Source: Granulosicoccus sp047634635
GTDB lineage: Bacteria > Pseudomonadota > Gammaproteobacteria > Granulosicoccales > Granulosicoccaceae
Direction of reading: 5' to 3'
Length of the DNA: 30,677 nucleotides
Assembly: GCA_047634635.1 (NCBI GenBank)
Contig: JBLIIE010000050.1
Span: forward strand, 1-30,677
The notes under the pieces were generated by a model. That model did no database searches. It saw nothing but the letters and a program-made list of their open reading frames with translations, and was not told the DNA's origin. A program made the translations under genes and the position numbers. Of the stretch, positions 1-8,335 are shown in pieces. Within the stretch, counting starts at the first letter, position 1. Each line of letters starts with the position of its first letter.

Positions 1-312
1 GGCATTGCAGGTCTGATGCTGGTCTCCAGAACGGGTGCCGCAATACCCTCAATGGCCGGGCAGCTTGGACAAGATTGGTTGCTGCCTGCGTTCTTGGGCC
101 CCGTGCTAGGAGGAACGTTGTTAACTGGCGGTAGAGCATCTGTATTGGGCACGTTGTTGGGTGCCTTTTTAGTAACGCTTCTCACTACCGGTCTTTTACT
201 GTTGCAGGTCGGTTCGTTTTGGCTACAGACGTGGCTTGGTTTGCTGCTACTGGCAGCTGTATTAATTGACTTGGTTCGCCGCTCTTACCTGTCACGTAGG
301 AATCTGGTATGA
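1..312 (+). CDS. Sugar ABC transporter permease, RbsC type, C-terminal part
   Basis: This is the C-terminal 103 residues of an inner-membrane permease of the ribose/xylose family (BPD_transp_2). The frame is open from base 1, so the start lies outside the window. Visible features are the family's Gly-rich segment (PVLGGTLLTGGRASVLGT, around residues 35-52) and two hydrophobic helices before a basic cytoplasmic tail (RRSYLSRR). The stop overlaps the start of the next permease as ATGA, so the two are probably translationally coupled. With the following permease and ATPase it forms one import system, probably using two different permeases as a heterodimer. The substrate cannot be read from this fragment. 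The periplasmic binding protein is not in view and may lie upstream. Confidence 0.9.
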   Translation, partial: GIAGLMLVSRTGAAIPSMAGQLGQDWLLPAFLGPVLGGTLLTGGRASVLGTLLGAFLVTLLTTGLLLLQVGSFWLQTWLGLLLLAAVLIDLVRRSYLSRRNLV

Positions 313-1292
313 AAAATCTTATTTCAGACTACTGGCAATCCGATTGGTTTGGCCCGTTGCTGATTACTCTTGCGGCTGTTGTGATTGTCGGGTCATTGAA
401 TCCGGCATTTCTGTCGCCATTCAATATACAGATATTGTTACTGGCAATTACCGTCAATGCCATTATTGCCTATGCGCAAATGATCATCATTGCCATAGGT
501 CAAATGAATCTGTCAGTCGGTGCCATTGGTGGATTGGCGGCTATCTCATTCGCTGGACTTATGGAGGTGTGGCACATACCGTGGCCCATAGCGGCAATTA
601 TGGCGTTGACGATTGGCTTACTCGCGGGTCTGATTAATGGGCTATTTGTTGCGTTGACTGGTATATCCGCTTTCATCATAACACTCGCAACATTGTCCGT
701 TTATAAGGGCATTAATCTGGGAATAACCGAAGCCCAACCGTTTTACAAAGTACCTGAGAGTGTGAAAAGTCTGGGTAACGATACGTTCATTTACCCGTTA
801 CCCTGGCTCGTCATACCTACCGTTATCGTAACGGTGGCTTTATGGTTCTTGATGAATCGGCTTCCTTCAGGGCGCTCCATACTGGCCGTTGGTAGCAATG
901 AACATGCAGCCGAATTGTCAGGAATATCGGTTAAGAAAACAGTGGTGTTCGCCCACACAGTGTCAGGGTTTCTAGCAGCTCTTGCCGGTATCATGCTAGT
1001 AGGTCGGTTGCAGATCGGGCAGCCTACCATTGGCGATGATTGGTTGATCTTGTCATTTGCCGCCCCTGTTATCGGTGGTGCAGTCCTTGCAGGCGGGCAC
1101 ATCAGCGTGGCTGGAACCTTACTTGGTGTGATTATCGTTGCGATCATTACCCAGGTGCTCGTATTGTTCAGTGTTGATCCGTTTCTAGTACAGGTTGTAC
1201 TTGGGGCATTGATACTTTGGGCGGTAGGCATGAACCGCCTGCGAGAGGTTCGGGCTAATAAGGTTGCCGCACTGCAAGGTAGCAAAGCATGA
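309..1292 (+). CDS. Sugar ABC transporter permease, RbsC type
   Basis: A complete 327-residue inner-membrane permease of the RbsC/XylH family, at the usual length. It is hydrophobic throughout, with about 8-10 predicted membrane segments. It carries the family segments NAIIAYAQMIIIAIGQMNLSVG (compare 'GMTFVVLTAGIDLSVGS' in the second permease of this window) and APVIGGAVLAGGHISVAGT near the C-terminus. The usual Asp of the GIDLSVG motif is replaced by Asn (QMNLSVG). The start overlaps the stop of the upstream permease (ATGA), and its own stop overlaps the ATPase start in the same way. The three therefore form a tightly coupled operon. Family assignment is firm; substrate specificity is unknown, though the sugar-oxidising genes downstream suggest a hexose or deoxyhexose. 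Confidence 0.93.
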   Translation: MKNLISDYWQSDWFGPLLITLAAVVIVGSLNPAFLSPFNIQILLLAITVNAIIAYAQMIIIAIGQMNLSVGAIGGLAAISFAGLMEVWHIPWPIAAIMALTIGLLAGLINGLFVALTGISAFIITLATLSVYKGINLGITEAQPFYKVPESVKSLGNDTFIYPLPWLVIPTVIVTVALWFLMNRLPSGRSILAVGSNEHAAELSGISVKKTVVFAHTVSGFLAALAGIMLVGRLQIGQPTIGDDWLILSFAAPVIGGAVLAGGHISVAGTLLGVIIVAIITQVLVLFSVDPFLVQVVLGALILWAVGMNRLREVRANKVAALQGSKA

Positions 1293-2845
1293 GCGGACCG
1301 GCATTTGAAGCGCGCGATATCAGTAAGTCGTTCCCGGGTGTCAAAGCGCTTCAGCATGTGAATCTGTCTCTTCAAACAGGATCCATTCACGCGTTACTCG
1401 GGGAAAATGGCGCTGGTAAATCAACACTGATTAAAGTTGTAACAGGCATTCACCGGCAAGACGAGGGAGTATTGAAGCTTGGCGATTCCACGCTGAATCT
1501 GCAGGGCCCGCGCGATGCGATTTCTGCCGGTATTGGCGTCGTTCATCAAGAACGTAATCTCATTCCTCGTTTCTCTGTGAGTGAAAATATATTTCTTGAA
1601 TCATTGAGTGATAAACCATACTCACCCATTAAATATCGCAAATTGCATGAGCAGGCGCGTGTGTGGTTAGAGATGCTGGCACTGGATGTTGATCCATCTA
1701 CACCTGTAGGAAAACTGAGTGTTGCGCAAATGCAGTTGGTTGAAATTGCCAAGGCACTTTCATTAAAATCTCGGGTATTGCTGCTTGATGAGCCTACAGC
1801 ATCACTGACATCTCATGAAACAGACACGCTGTTCCGCATTTTACGCCGACTACGTGACGATGGGGTTAGCCTGGTTTTTGTTAGTCATAAGCTCGAAGAA
1901 GTACAGGAGATCAGCGATCAGGTTACGATTCTTAGAGATGGTCAGAATGCCTGTGAAAGTCGATCGATTACAGGTCTGGATCGTCAAGATATTGTTCGAT
2001 TGATGATAGGTCGTAGCGAGCAGATACCCAACTGGGCGGCAAGGGATGTTTCAACCACTAAGGTGGCGATGGAGCTTTCCGACTTGTCGACCAACATTGG
2101 ACACAAACATATAAACCTACAGGTGCGCGAAGGTGAGATTGTGGGGCTCTATGGCCTGGTAGGTGCTGGTAGGACAGAACTGGCCAAGGCCATACTCGGT
2201 AAATTCAAAACAACGGGTGGTGAGATCAGGATTGCTGGTAAACGCGCCATGATCAGAAATGTAGCTGATGCTGTTGAGAAATACCATATTGGGTATGTAA
2301 GTGAAGATCGTAAGCGCGAAGGTCTTGTTTTAATGCATTCAGTGATTGAAAACGTGGGTATGACGGTTTGGCGCCAATTGAGTAAGGTGAGCACGGTGTT
2401 AACCAACCGCGCAATTCGTCGTCATGTGGAACCGTACATCAAGAAACTGGAAGTTAAAACGCCGTCTCTAAATCAGTACGTTAGTAATTTGTCAGGTGGC
2501 AATCAGCAGAAAGTTAGTGTGGCTAAGTGGCTTGCTGCCGGCGTTAATATCCTCATTATTGATGAGCCGTCTGTGGGCATCGATATTAAAACAAAAGCCT
2601 ATTTGCATGAGTTAATTCGTGAACTTGCAGATAATGAGAACACGGCGATTCTGTTGATATCGAGTGATATGCCGGAGATGATCACACTGGCCGATCGAAT
2701 TGTGGTGATGAATGATTTTCGCATAATGGGCGAACTGCATAATACTCGTGACTACGACATGATTAGCCAAGGCATTATGAACTTGATACACAAAGATCAG
2801 GATGTCGCTGAATCCACCGTGTTAGCAGATCATGCCACCTTGTAA
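1289..2845 (+). CDS. Sugar ABC transporter ATP-binding protein, RbsA/MglA type
   Basis: A 518-residue protein with two ABC domains in tandem, the usual architecture of RbsA, AraG and MglA. The first domain has a good Walker A (GENGAGKST, around residues 38-46), a Walker B (LLLDEPTASL) and a weak signature (LSVAQMQ in place of LSGGQ). The second has the characteristically altered Walker A (GLVGAGRTEL), a full signature (LSGGNQQK) and Walker B (ILIIDEPSVGID). This asymmetry is normal for the family. It energises import by the two upstream permeases from the cytoplasmic face. The start overlaps the permease stop by 4 nt. The 3' end overlaps by 16 nt the 3' end of the convergent lactonase gene, leaving no room for a separate terminator. 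Confidence 0.94.
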   Translation: MSGPAFEARDISKSFPGVKALQHVNLSLQTGSIHALLGENGAGKSTLIKVVTGIHRQDEGVLKLGDSTLNLQGPRDAISAGIGVVHQERNLIPRFSVSENIFLESLSDKPYSPIKYRKLHEQARVWLEMLALDVDPSTPVGKLSVAQMQLVEIAKALSLKSRVLLLDEPTASLTSHETDTLFRILRRLRDDGVSLVFVSHKLEEVQEISDQVTILRDGQNACESRSITGLDRQDIVRLMIGRSEQIPNWAARDVSTTKVAMELSDLSTNIGHKHINLQVREGEIVGLYGLVGAGRTELAKAILGKFKTTGGEIRIAGKRAMIRNVADAVEKYHIGYVSEDRKREGLVLMHSVIENVGMTVWRQLSKVSTVLTNRAIRRHVEPYIKKLEVKTPSLNQYVSNLSGGNQQKVSVAKWLAAGVNILIIDEPSVGIDIKTKAYLHELIRELADNENTAILLISSDMPEMITLADRIVVMNDFRIMGELHNTRDYDMISQGIMNLIHKDQDVAESTVLADHATL

Positions 2846-3666
2846 AAATGCGCACAAGACTCGCCGAAAACAGCGTTTTTTTCCGAATCACTCAGTGCCT
2901 GCGCCCATTGCTGAACGACCCCCATTGTCGATTTGTAATCAGCAGCGCAGGTACATACCGGCCAGTCAGAACCTATCATGCACCGCGTTGCGGTGAAGCA
3001 CTCCAATACCTCATCCAGATAGCGTGGGTAGTTAGCTGTAGCCCATTCGCTCCAAGGTGCTTCTGTAACGAGGCCAGAGAGTTTGCAAAATACATTGGGT
3101 CGGCGAGCAATTTCTCTGATGCCAGATTGCCAAGCAACCCAGTCGGAGCCATCTGCCTGTGGTTTCGCGATGTGATCCACAACAAACGCCTGGTTTGGAT
3201 GCCTATCCACCAATTTTATGGCTGCAGGCAAGTGGATTGTGCGCAACAAAAGATCATAGGACCAACCGTAGTTTGTGAGCAATCCAACACCTCTGGCATG
3301 CGCTTCAGAGTTGGCGAAATCAGCGTCACTGCGGTCATGAATAAGCATGCGAAAACCCTTGACCAAGGGCTCATCCTGATACGCTTGCAGCGTCTGCTCA
3401 ACATCTGTCGCGCACAAGTCGACCCAACCGACAATCCCTTTAACAAAGGAATGTTGTTTTGCAAGATCTAGAAGATAATCGGTCTCTTCGGTACGTTCCC
3501 TTGCCTGGACAGCGATCGAACCTGCAAAGCCTGTGGCGTCGAGTAGTTTTGCCAGGTGTTCTGGAAGAAAATTATGGCGTAGAGCGGCTAACTGATCGGT
3601 CATCCAGACATAGTCACTCGCGTTATCATCATAATTCCAGAAGTGCTGGTGAGCATCCAATTTCAT
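2830..3666 (-). CDS. Amidohydrolase 2 family protein, L-fuconolactonase-like
   Basis: A 278-residue TIM-barrel metal-dependent hydrolase (PF04909). Metal-ligand motifs typical of sugar lactonases are visible: DAHQHFW at the N-terminus (His6, His8), VVDHIAKP in the middle and IGSDWPVC near the C-terminus. Members of this clade hydrolyse sugar-acid 1,5- or 1,4-lactones such as L-fuconolactone or L-rhamnonolactone, giving the free acid. The divergent neighbour is an aldose dehydrogenase that would produce such a lactone, which supports a lactonase role. The ATG at 3666 is the first in frame and matches the family N-terminus. It is transcribed away from the reductase across a 93-bp gap and converges on the ABC ATPase with a 16-nt overlap. 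The exact substrate is inferred. Confidence 0.85.
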   Translation of the reverse strand: MKLDAHQHFWNYDDNASDYVWMTDQLAALRHNFLPEHLAKLLDATGFAGSIAVQARERTEETDYLLDLAKQHSFVKGIVGWVDLCATDVEQTLQAYQDEPLVKGFRMLIHDRSDADFANSEAHARGVGLLTNYGWSYDLLLRTIHLPAAIKLVDRHPNQAFVVDHIAKPQADGSDWVAWQSGIREIARRPNVFCKLSGLVTEAPWSEWATANYPRYLDEVLECFTATRCMIGSDWPVCTCAADYKSTMGVVQQWAQALSDSEKNAVFGESCAHFYKVA

Positions 3667-3759
3667 ACGGCAAATTCCTGCGGAAGATAATGAGCATCAA
3701 ACTTTCTTTCAAGCCAGTGTGCACTGAATTGCTACCATTAGGCAATACTGGTGGCTGTT

Positions 3760-4749
3760 ATGAAATATAGAGCTGTAGGGCAAACAGCTTTGCCTGTTTC
3801 TGAGTTAGGACTCGGTTGTGCTTCACTGGCTGGAGTAGGCACTTCAGTTACAGACGATGATGCAGTAACTACACTACGCGGTGCTATTGACGCTGGAATC
3901 GGTTACTACGATACAGCACCTTTCTTCGCCTATGGCCGTTCTGAGCGGCTGCTGGGTGATGCTTTACGCCACGCAGGAAAACCAGTTCAGCTTTCGAGTA
4001 AGGTTGGTCGTTTGTTCAAGTCCTCTGCCGACTCTCTGCCTTCCAGTCACGAGTGGCCTGATGGACTTCCGATGCGATCTCATTTCGATTATAGCTACGA
4101 TGGCATCATGAGATCGTTTGAGGATAGTTTGCAACGGATTTGCCTTGCGAGTATCGATATACTATTTTTACGTGATAACGGTGAATTAACACATGGCGTA
4201 AACGGACATCAAGCAATGATGAAAGAGGCCACGACCGGAGGATATCGGGTGCTGTCCGAAATACGCAGCCAGGGTTTGATAAAGACCATTGGGTTAGGTG
4301 TTAACGAGTGTGATGTTTGCCTTGAAGCGATAAATTTTGGAGATTGTGACTGCTTTCTGCTTGCAGGGCGTTTCATTCTGCTGGAACAAAGCGCTCTTGA
4401 TGAGCTCTTCCCCACGTGTCGCAAATACGGTACATCGACTGTTATCGGAGGCCCGTTCAATTCGGGAATTCTGGTAGGTGGTTCCACTTACAATCATGAG
4501 GCTGCTCCAGCCGGCATCATGGAGCGCGTAGAGGCTATAGTAACGATATGCGACTCACACTATGTTGCGTTGCCTGCACCGGCATTGCAATTTGTTCTTG
4601 CACATCCGTTGGTTAGCAGTGTAATCCCTGGCCCGCGTACTGCCAGTGAACTCGTTGATACATTGTCATGGTATGAAACTGAGGTACCAGATTCATTGTG
4701 GTCAAATCTAAAGACCGCAGGTCTTCTTGAAGAAGTCGCAGTGGTTTAA
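3760..4749 (+). CDS. Aldo/keto reductase, D-threo-aldose/L-fucose 1-dehydrogenase-like
   Basis: A 329-residue aldo/keto reductase of the clade that oxidises L-fucose and related aldoses (or pyridoxal) with NAD(P)+. I chose the ATG at 3760 because the protein then starts MKYRAVGQTALPVSELGLG, like the family; an in-frame GTG lies 9 nt upstream. Of the catalytic tetrad, Asp51 (YYDTAP), Tyr58 (AYGRSE) and Lys81 (LSSKVGR) are visible. Where the family has His (usually 'HD') the sequence reads LFLRDNG, so Arg138 appears to replace the fourth member. The family element VIGGPFNSGIL is intact. It would act in the cytoplasm to give an aldonolactone, the substrate for the divergent lactonase. The zinc dehydrogenase follows after 13 nt, so the two are probably co-transcribed. 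Confidence 0.85.
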   Translation: MKYRAVGQTALPVSELGLGCASLAGVGTSVTDDDAVTTLRGAIDAGIGYYDTAPFFAYGRSERLLGDALRHAGKPVQLSSKVGRLFKSSADSLPSSHEWPDGLPMRSHFDYSYDGIMRSFEDSLQRICLASIDILFLRDNGELTHGVNGHQAMMKEATTGGYRVLSEIRSQGLIKTIGLGVNECDVCLEAINFGDCDCFLLAGRFILLEQSALDELFPTCRKYGTSTVIGGPFNSGILVGGSTYNHEAAPAGIMERVEAIVTICDSHYVALPAPALQFVLAHPLVSSVIPGPRTASELVDTLSWYETEVPDSLWSNLKTAGLLEEVAVV

Positions 4750-4762
4750 ACACTATTTAGAG

Positions 4763-5821
4763 ATGAAAATGCAAACTCAAGTAGTCAGGCTTCACAAGGT
4801 TCATGATCTTCGTGTAGAAACCGAAGAATATTCTGCTCCGGGCGAGGGTGAAGTACTGATTCGGGCTGCGTCCGGTGGGATATGTGGTTCAGATTTACAT
4901 TATTTCCATCATGGCGGTATAGGTGATATACGTGTTATTGATCCAATAATACTTGGACATGAAGCGTCGGGTACCGTGATGCAAGTTGGCGCGGGTGTCG
5001 AACATTTGCAAGTGGGCGATGGGGTGGCCATCAATCCCAGCACGCCGTGTGATCAATGTAAATACTGTGTTGCCGGATTGCAGCAGCATTGTATGGAGAT
5101 GTCGTTTATGGGATCGGCTATGTACAGACCGCATAGACAAGGCGCATTTCGTGAACACCTTGTACTAAGAGCAAGAAATTGCATACCCGTGAGCACTAAC
5201 ACACCGCTGCGGCAGGCCGCTCTCGCAGAACCTCTGGCCGTCTGTCTTCATGCTGCTAATCGTATTGCTGGTAAAAATGGTGATGCGCTAAAGGGGAAGA
5301 ATGTAATTGTAACTGGCGCTGGTCCTGTTGGCATTCTTTGTGCCGCCGTTGCGAAGTATCTCGGTGCAGCTAATGTGGTGATTACTGACATAGAGGCGTT
5401 TACCTTGTCAGTTGCCTCTCAAATGGGGGTCACAAAAACTATTGATGTATCAAGTGGCACTGAAGAACTTGACCAGTACGAACGTGATAAAGGTTACTTT
5501 GATTTCGGGTTCGAATGTTCGGGGGCTGCTGTGGCATTATCACATGCAGTTCAAGTGCTTAAGCCACAAGGCACGTTGGTACAGGTAGGCAATGCTGCGG
5601 TAATGCCGGTACCCTTTAGCCGGGTGGTGCCACGGGAGATTACGATCACGGGTAGTTTTCGTTTTCATGAAGAATTCAACACAGCTGTCAATCTAATCAA
5701 TGATGGCCTTGTGAATGTTGAACCATTGATTAGCCAGCAACTTCCAATGTCACAGGCTGTGGAGGCCTTTCAGCTAGCCAGTGATCGCAGTCAGGCCGTA
5801 AAGGTTCTATTGACTTTTTAG
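4763..5821 (+). CDS. Zinc-dependent alcohol dehydrogenase, L-idonate 5-dehydrogenase-like
   Basis: A 352-residue medium-chain dehydrogenase. The catalytic zinc ligands are Cys41 (GGICGSDLHYF) and His66-Glu67 (LGHEASG). The structural zinc site is formed by Cys96, Cys99, Cys102 and Cys110 (TPCDQCKYCVAG...HC). A Rossmann motif VTGAGPVG follows around residue 185. The segment MSFMGSAMYRPHRQGAFREH is characteristic of L-idonate 5-dehydrogenases, which oxidise a sugar acid at C5 using NAD(P)+. I chose the ATG at 4763; a second ATG at 4769 is possible. It lies 13 nt after the aldo/keto reductase and is probably in its operon, acting on the acid formed by the lactonase. Family is firm; the substrate is inferred. 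Confidence 0.88.
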   Translation: MKMQTQVVRLHKVHDLRVETEEYSAPGEGEVLIRAASGGICGSDLHYFHHGGIGDIRVIDPIILGHEASGTVMQVGAGVEHLQVGDGVAINPSTPCDQCKYCVAGLQQHCMEMSFMGSAMYRPHRQGAFREHLVLRARNCIPVSTNTPLRQAALAEPLAVCLHAANRIAGKNGDALKGKNVIVTGAGPVGILCAAVAKYLGAANVVITDIEAFTLSVASQMGVTKTIDVSSGTEELDQYERDKGYFDFGFECSGAAVALSHAVQVLKPQGTLVQVGNAAVMPVPFSRVVPREITITGSFRFHEEFNTAVNLINDGLVNVEPLISQQLPMSQAVEAFQLASDRSQAVKVLLTF

Positions 5822-5922
5822 ACACTCATTAGTCCGATGGTTTGTACTGAGCTATCCATGTGATAATTATCTCTTTTGCACGAACGTTGGTCTGATCTTT
5901 AGCTCGCATTGCGAGACACGAC

Positions 5923-6205
5923 TCAACGAGAAAGACGTAAATTAGAGTAGTAGTTACGCTTGTACTCGATGTGATAATCGATATTCACACAGGCGTTAAT
6001 AATATCAACATACTCATACGGTGTTGCTGGTAGCGGCTCGAGAGTTTTACGCTTGATGTCCTCGAGCATGCTTTTCCGTGAGCCTGGAAGTTTCTGGAAA
6101 GGCCGTTTGTTGAGCGAGTCCAGTAGCTGTGCAATCGCCTCGTTCAGCTGCCCAAGACTAAAGAATGTATGGTGTCGAACACGAAGCTCATTGTTGTACC
6201 AAGCT
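5923..6205 (-). pseudogene. IS21-family transposase IstA, C-terminal remnant
   Basis: Minus-strand reading from about 6205 to a TGA at 5923-5925 gives about 90 residues that match the C-terminal half of IS21 IstA. Recognisable pieces are RHHTFFSLGQLNEAIAQLL, LNKRPFQKLPGSRKSMLED, EPLPATPYEYV and VNIDYHIEYKRNYYS. No start codon is present, and the frame is closed by a stop just before AWYNNELRV. The DDE catalytic core and the partner gene istB are both missing. This is a dead fragment and marks a past IS21 insertion downstream of the sugar catabolic genes. Confidence 0.8.
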
Positions 6206-6551
6206 CAGTGAGTGCGGAGGCAAACAAGAAAAACCCAAGAACTCGGAACACAGGTTTGTTGTGATTCTTTGTAAAGCAATAGTGCACACCAAAGCTTGCG
6301 TCGTCCCCAGTGCTGCCGTTACCGTGGAAGGTTTTTTCGAGATCAAAAATGCCAACTCTGGATACACATCGAAAAGTCGAAGAATACTTGAATGACAGGA
6401 TTGGAGCAGTGCTATTCCGAAATAACATTACATCATATTTTTGGAGCATTCATTTGCAATCGTTACCTCCTGACAAACCAGTTCAGTCACGAAGTAAGTG
6501 GAATGGTGAAGCTACCGCTCAACTGTAGGGGTAGTCTGGTAAGTGAATGGT
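6206..6551. other. Unassigned DNA between the IS21 remnant and the LysR gene
   Basis: About 350 bp with short open frames on both strands, none with family resemblance, a good ribosome binding site or convincing composition. Together with 5822-5922, which holds only a short CTCGC-ATT-GCGAG hairpin near 5903-5915, this makes a 730-bp stretch whose only recognisable content is the istA fragment. I see no promoter or RNA gene that I can defend. Confidence 0.5.
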
Positions 6552-7466
6552 CTAGTTCGAAAGCTTCTCTATTTCCGTTTGGGTTTCATTAGCCGTTCTG
6601 CGTAGCCATGCAACGAACCTTTGGATCTGCAAGCGTTTCTCAGCATCCGGACGGAGCTTCAGTCGATAGGAGAACGGGGCAACAATGTGCTGTGACATGG
6701 GGAATGGCGCAACAATTGAGTTATCTTCCAAGCTGCGCAAAACCAACGAAAGGCCACATACGAGAAACCCAACGTTCTGACGTACTGCTTCCAAAGCGTG
6801 CCGTGTGTGTTTGTAATGTACCCCACGATCCAGTCCACTTTCACGGTGTCCATATTTCTGAAACCACTCTACCCAACCGGGGTAATCGCTGCTTTCTTGC
6901 TGAGCTTTCAAATGTAGTAGTGGCATGCCCTCCATTTGCAGAACAGAATCCCGATCAGCAATACGGCGCGGATTGTCTGGGCCGGTTACCGGGAGAAACA
7001 GATCTGTAAAGAGCGGATCGCCTGGGCCCTCTCCATAAAAGACACGCACATCTGGTGTGCCCAACCGGAGCGGAACGTCGCCAGATCCATTAATACAAAA
7101 TAAAATATTGGGGTGCTCCTCGCGGAAGCTGGGAAGGTGCGGGGTCAACCAGAGCTCTGCCCAATCCGGGTCTGCAACGATGTGAATTTCACTGACTCGC
7201 TGAAAATCTAGAGTTTCAGTCACGCGCTCCATAGCAGCGAAAGCCAACTGCAAATCGTTCAAAGCATATTCCAGCTCCGCTGTTGGCTGCAAGCCCGAAC
7301 GCCCACGCAGCAAGAGATCAGTTCCCAGGTAGTCTTCAAGTGCTCGAATACGTTGGCCAACAGCAGCTGGCGTGATGCTTAGCCGATCAGCAGCCTGTTT
7401 TAGTGAGCCTTCTCGAATAGCCATTTCAAGCGCTTGCAATGATTTTAGATGAGTTGAAGGTGACAT
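6552..7466 (-). CDS. LysR-family transcriptional regulator
   Basis: A 304-residue LysR-type regulator. The N-terminal winged helix-turn-helix (LKSLQALEMAIREGSLKQAA, then DRLSITPAAVGQRIRALEDY) occupies about residues 8-62, followed by a linker helix and a periplasmic-binding-like effector domain from about residue 90. The layout is like GcvA-type members. It is divergent from the DUF4242 gene at 7614, and LysR proteins commonly control the divergently transcribed neighbour. The 147-bp gap contains a set of related palindromes that fit an operator. There is no strong Shine-Dalgarno sequence before the ATG: an AAAGG lies about 11 nt upstream, inside the first palindrome, which would allow tight autoregulation. 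Effector unknown. Confidence 0.9.
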   Translation of the reverse strand: MSPSTHLKSLQALEMAIREGSLKQAADRLSITPAAVGQRIRALEDYLGTDLLLRGRSGLQPTAELEYALNDLQLAFAAMERVTETLDFQRVSEIHIVADPDWAELWLTPHLPSFREEHPNILFCINGSGDVPLRLGTPDVRVFYGEGPGDPLFTDLFLPVTGPDNPRRIADRDSVLQMEGMPLLHLKAQQESSDYPGWVEWFQKYGHRESGLDRGVHYKHTRHALEAVRQNVGFLVCGLSLVLRSLEDNSIVAPFPMSQHIVAPFSYRLKLRPDAEKRLQIQRFVAWLRRTANETQTEIEKLSN

Positions 7467-7470
7467 TAGT

Positions 7471-7550
7471 AAAGGTTACCTTTCTTTAGCAATAATTTAA
7501 TCAATAATACTAAAGGTAATCTATGCCATGAAAAAGATAATTTATCTTTT
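7471..7550. promoter_or_regulatory. Palindromic operator region between LysR and DUF4242 genes
   Basis: Three related elements lie in the divergent intergenic region. They are AAAGGTTACCTTT at 7471-7483 (6-bp arms around one base), a half-site TAAAGGTAA at 7511-7519, and AAAAGATAATTTATCTTTT at 7532-7550 (perfect 9-bp arms around one base). All share the half-site AAAGRTAA. LysR proteins bind interrupted dyads in exactly this position, so these are good candidate binding sites; binding itself is inferred. Confidence 0.5.
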
Positions 7551-7613
7551 ACTATGGACAATTAACATGCATCCTGACCTGGCCTACAACGGCATTAACC
7601 GACGGAAACCAAG

Positions 7614-7889
7614 ATGAAACGCTATCTAATCGAACGGGAAATTCCTGGCATTGGTAATTTCTCCCTAACCGAGCTCTGCGGTGCAGCCCGAGCTTCAAAT
7701 CAGGCACTCGCAACCATCGGCCCTGACATCCAGTGGCAGCATTCTTATGTCGCGGACGAAAAGACGTTCTGTATCTACCTTGCTAAGGACGAGGACGCAA
7801 TCAAAAAACATGCAGAGCTGAGTGGAATACCGGTTTCAAAAATTACTGAGGTATCACAAATCATCGATCCCTTGACTGCGAATAACTAA
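7614..7889 (+). CDS. DUF4242 domain protein
   Basis: A 91-residue cytoplasmic protein that matches the DUF4242 family over its whole length. Recognisable positions are YLIEREIPGIGNFS, the segment SNQALATIGPDIQWQHSYV and KTFCIYLAKDEDAIKKHAEL, ending with VSQIIDPLTA. Family members are ferredoxin-like alpha/beta proteins; one actinobacterial member has been described as nickel-binding, but no general function is established. The gene stands alone, divergent from the LysR regulator, and is followed by a hairpin that could end its transcript. LysR control is inferred from the arrangement. Confidence 0.85.
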   Translation: MKRYLIEREIPGIGNFSLTELCGAARASNQALATIGPDIQWQHSYVADEKTFCIYLAKDEDAIKKHAELSGIPVSKITEVSQIIDPLTANN

Positions 7890-7911
7890 GTATCTGGGCG
7901 ACCTTTGAATT

Positions 7912-7940
7912 GCGGGCGACTTCTGCCTCAAGTCGTCCGC
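7912..7940 (+). terminator. Hairpin after the DUF4242 gene
   Basis: GCGGGCGACTT (7912-7922) can pair with AAGTCGTCCGC (7930-7940) over 11 positions with one G-U pair and a 7-nt loop. It starts 23 nt after the DUF4242 stop codon. There is no T-tract, so it is either a weak terminator or a 3'-end protective hairpin. Confidence 0.45.
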
Positions 7941-8086
7941 GATGGATCGAGTCGTTGCGAATCAACTCTATTCTAGAGTGATCATAACAAAACAGACGTT
8001 GTCCATCGGTCGCTGAGTGTCTTACCCTCACAGCGGCGAAAGGTCTTTTTTACATCATGTTGCTATTGCAACTGTCCTTTAATAAT

Positions 8087-8335
8087 TCACAAAGATGTGG
8101 AGCGTGTTTTTTGCCAAACTGGACGATAGTCTTCACTTCTGCTAGGTGATATAGGTGACGGGGTATCAGTATGCGGGTCCAGCTTCATTGCAAAATAGAG
8201 CTTTGCAATCGTATTCACCCGGCTACGAACGGCCGGCGTAAGGTCAGCGAGAAATATCAATTCATTTCCTGAGCGTACGTTTTCTAGCGCCTGGACTTCA
8301 GCCTCCTAGGTCTGGCGTTTGAGTTTTTCGCCTTG
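8087..8335 (-). pseudogene. Probable lost C-terminal part of the KfrA/TnpT-like protein
   Basis: Another minus-strand frame overlaps and continues past the stop of the KfrA/TnpT-like gene. It reads GEKLKRQT, an in-frame TAG, then EAEVQALENVRSGNELIFL and ADLTPAVRSRVNTIAKLYF, ending at a TGA at 8087-8089. The first part has the heptad-like character of the coiled coil before it. This suggests that the ancestral protein was longer and was shortened by a frameshift near 8330 together with a stop. The alternative is that this is unrelated intergenic sequence. Confidence 0.4.

Noticed and set aside
6144..6449. 101-codon minus-strand ORF across the IS21 remnant edge
   Set aside because: It reads the istA fragment in the wrong frame at its 3' end, and the rest has no recognisable similarity.
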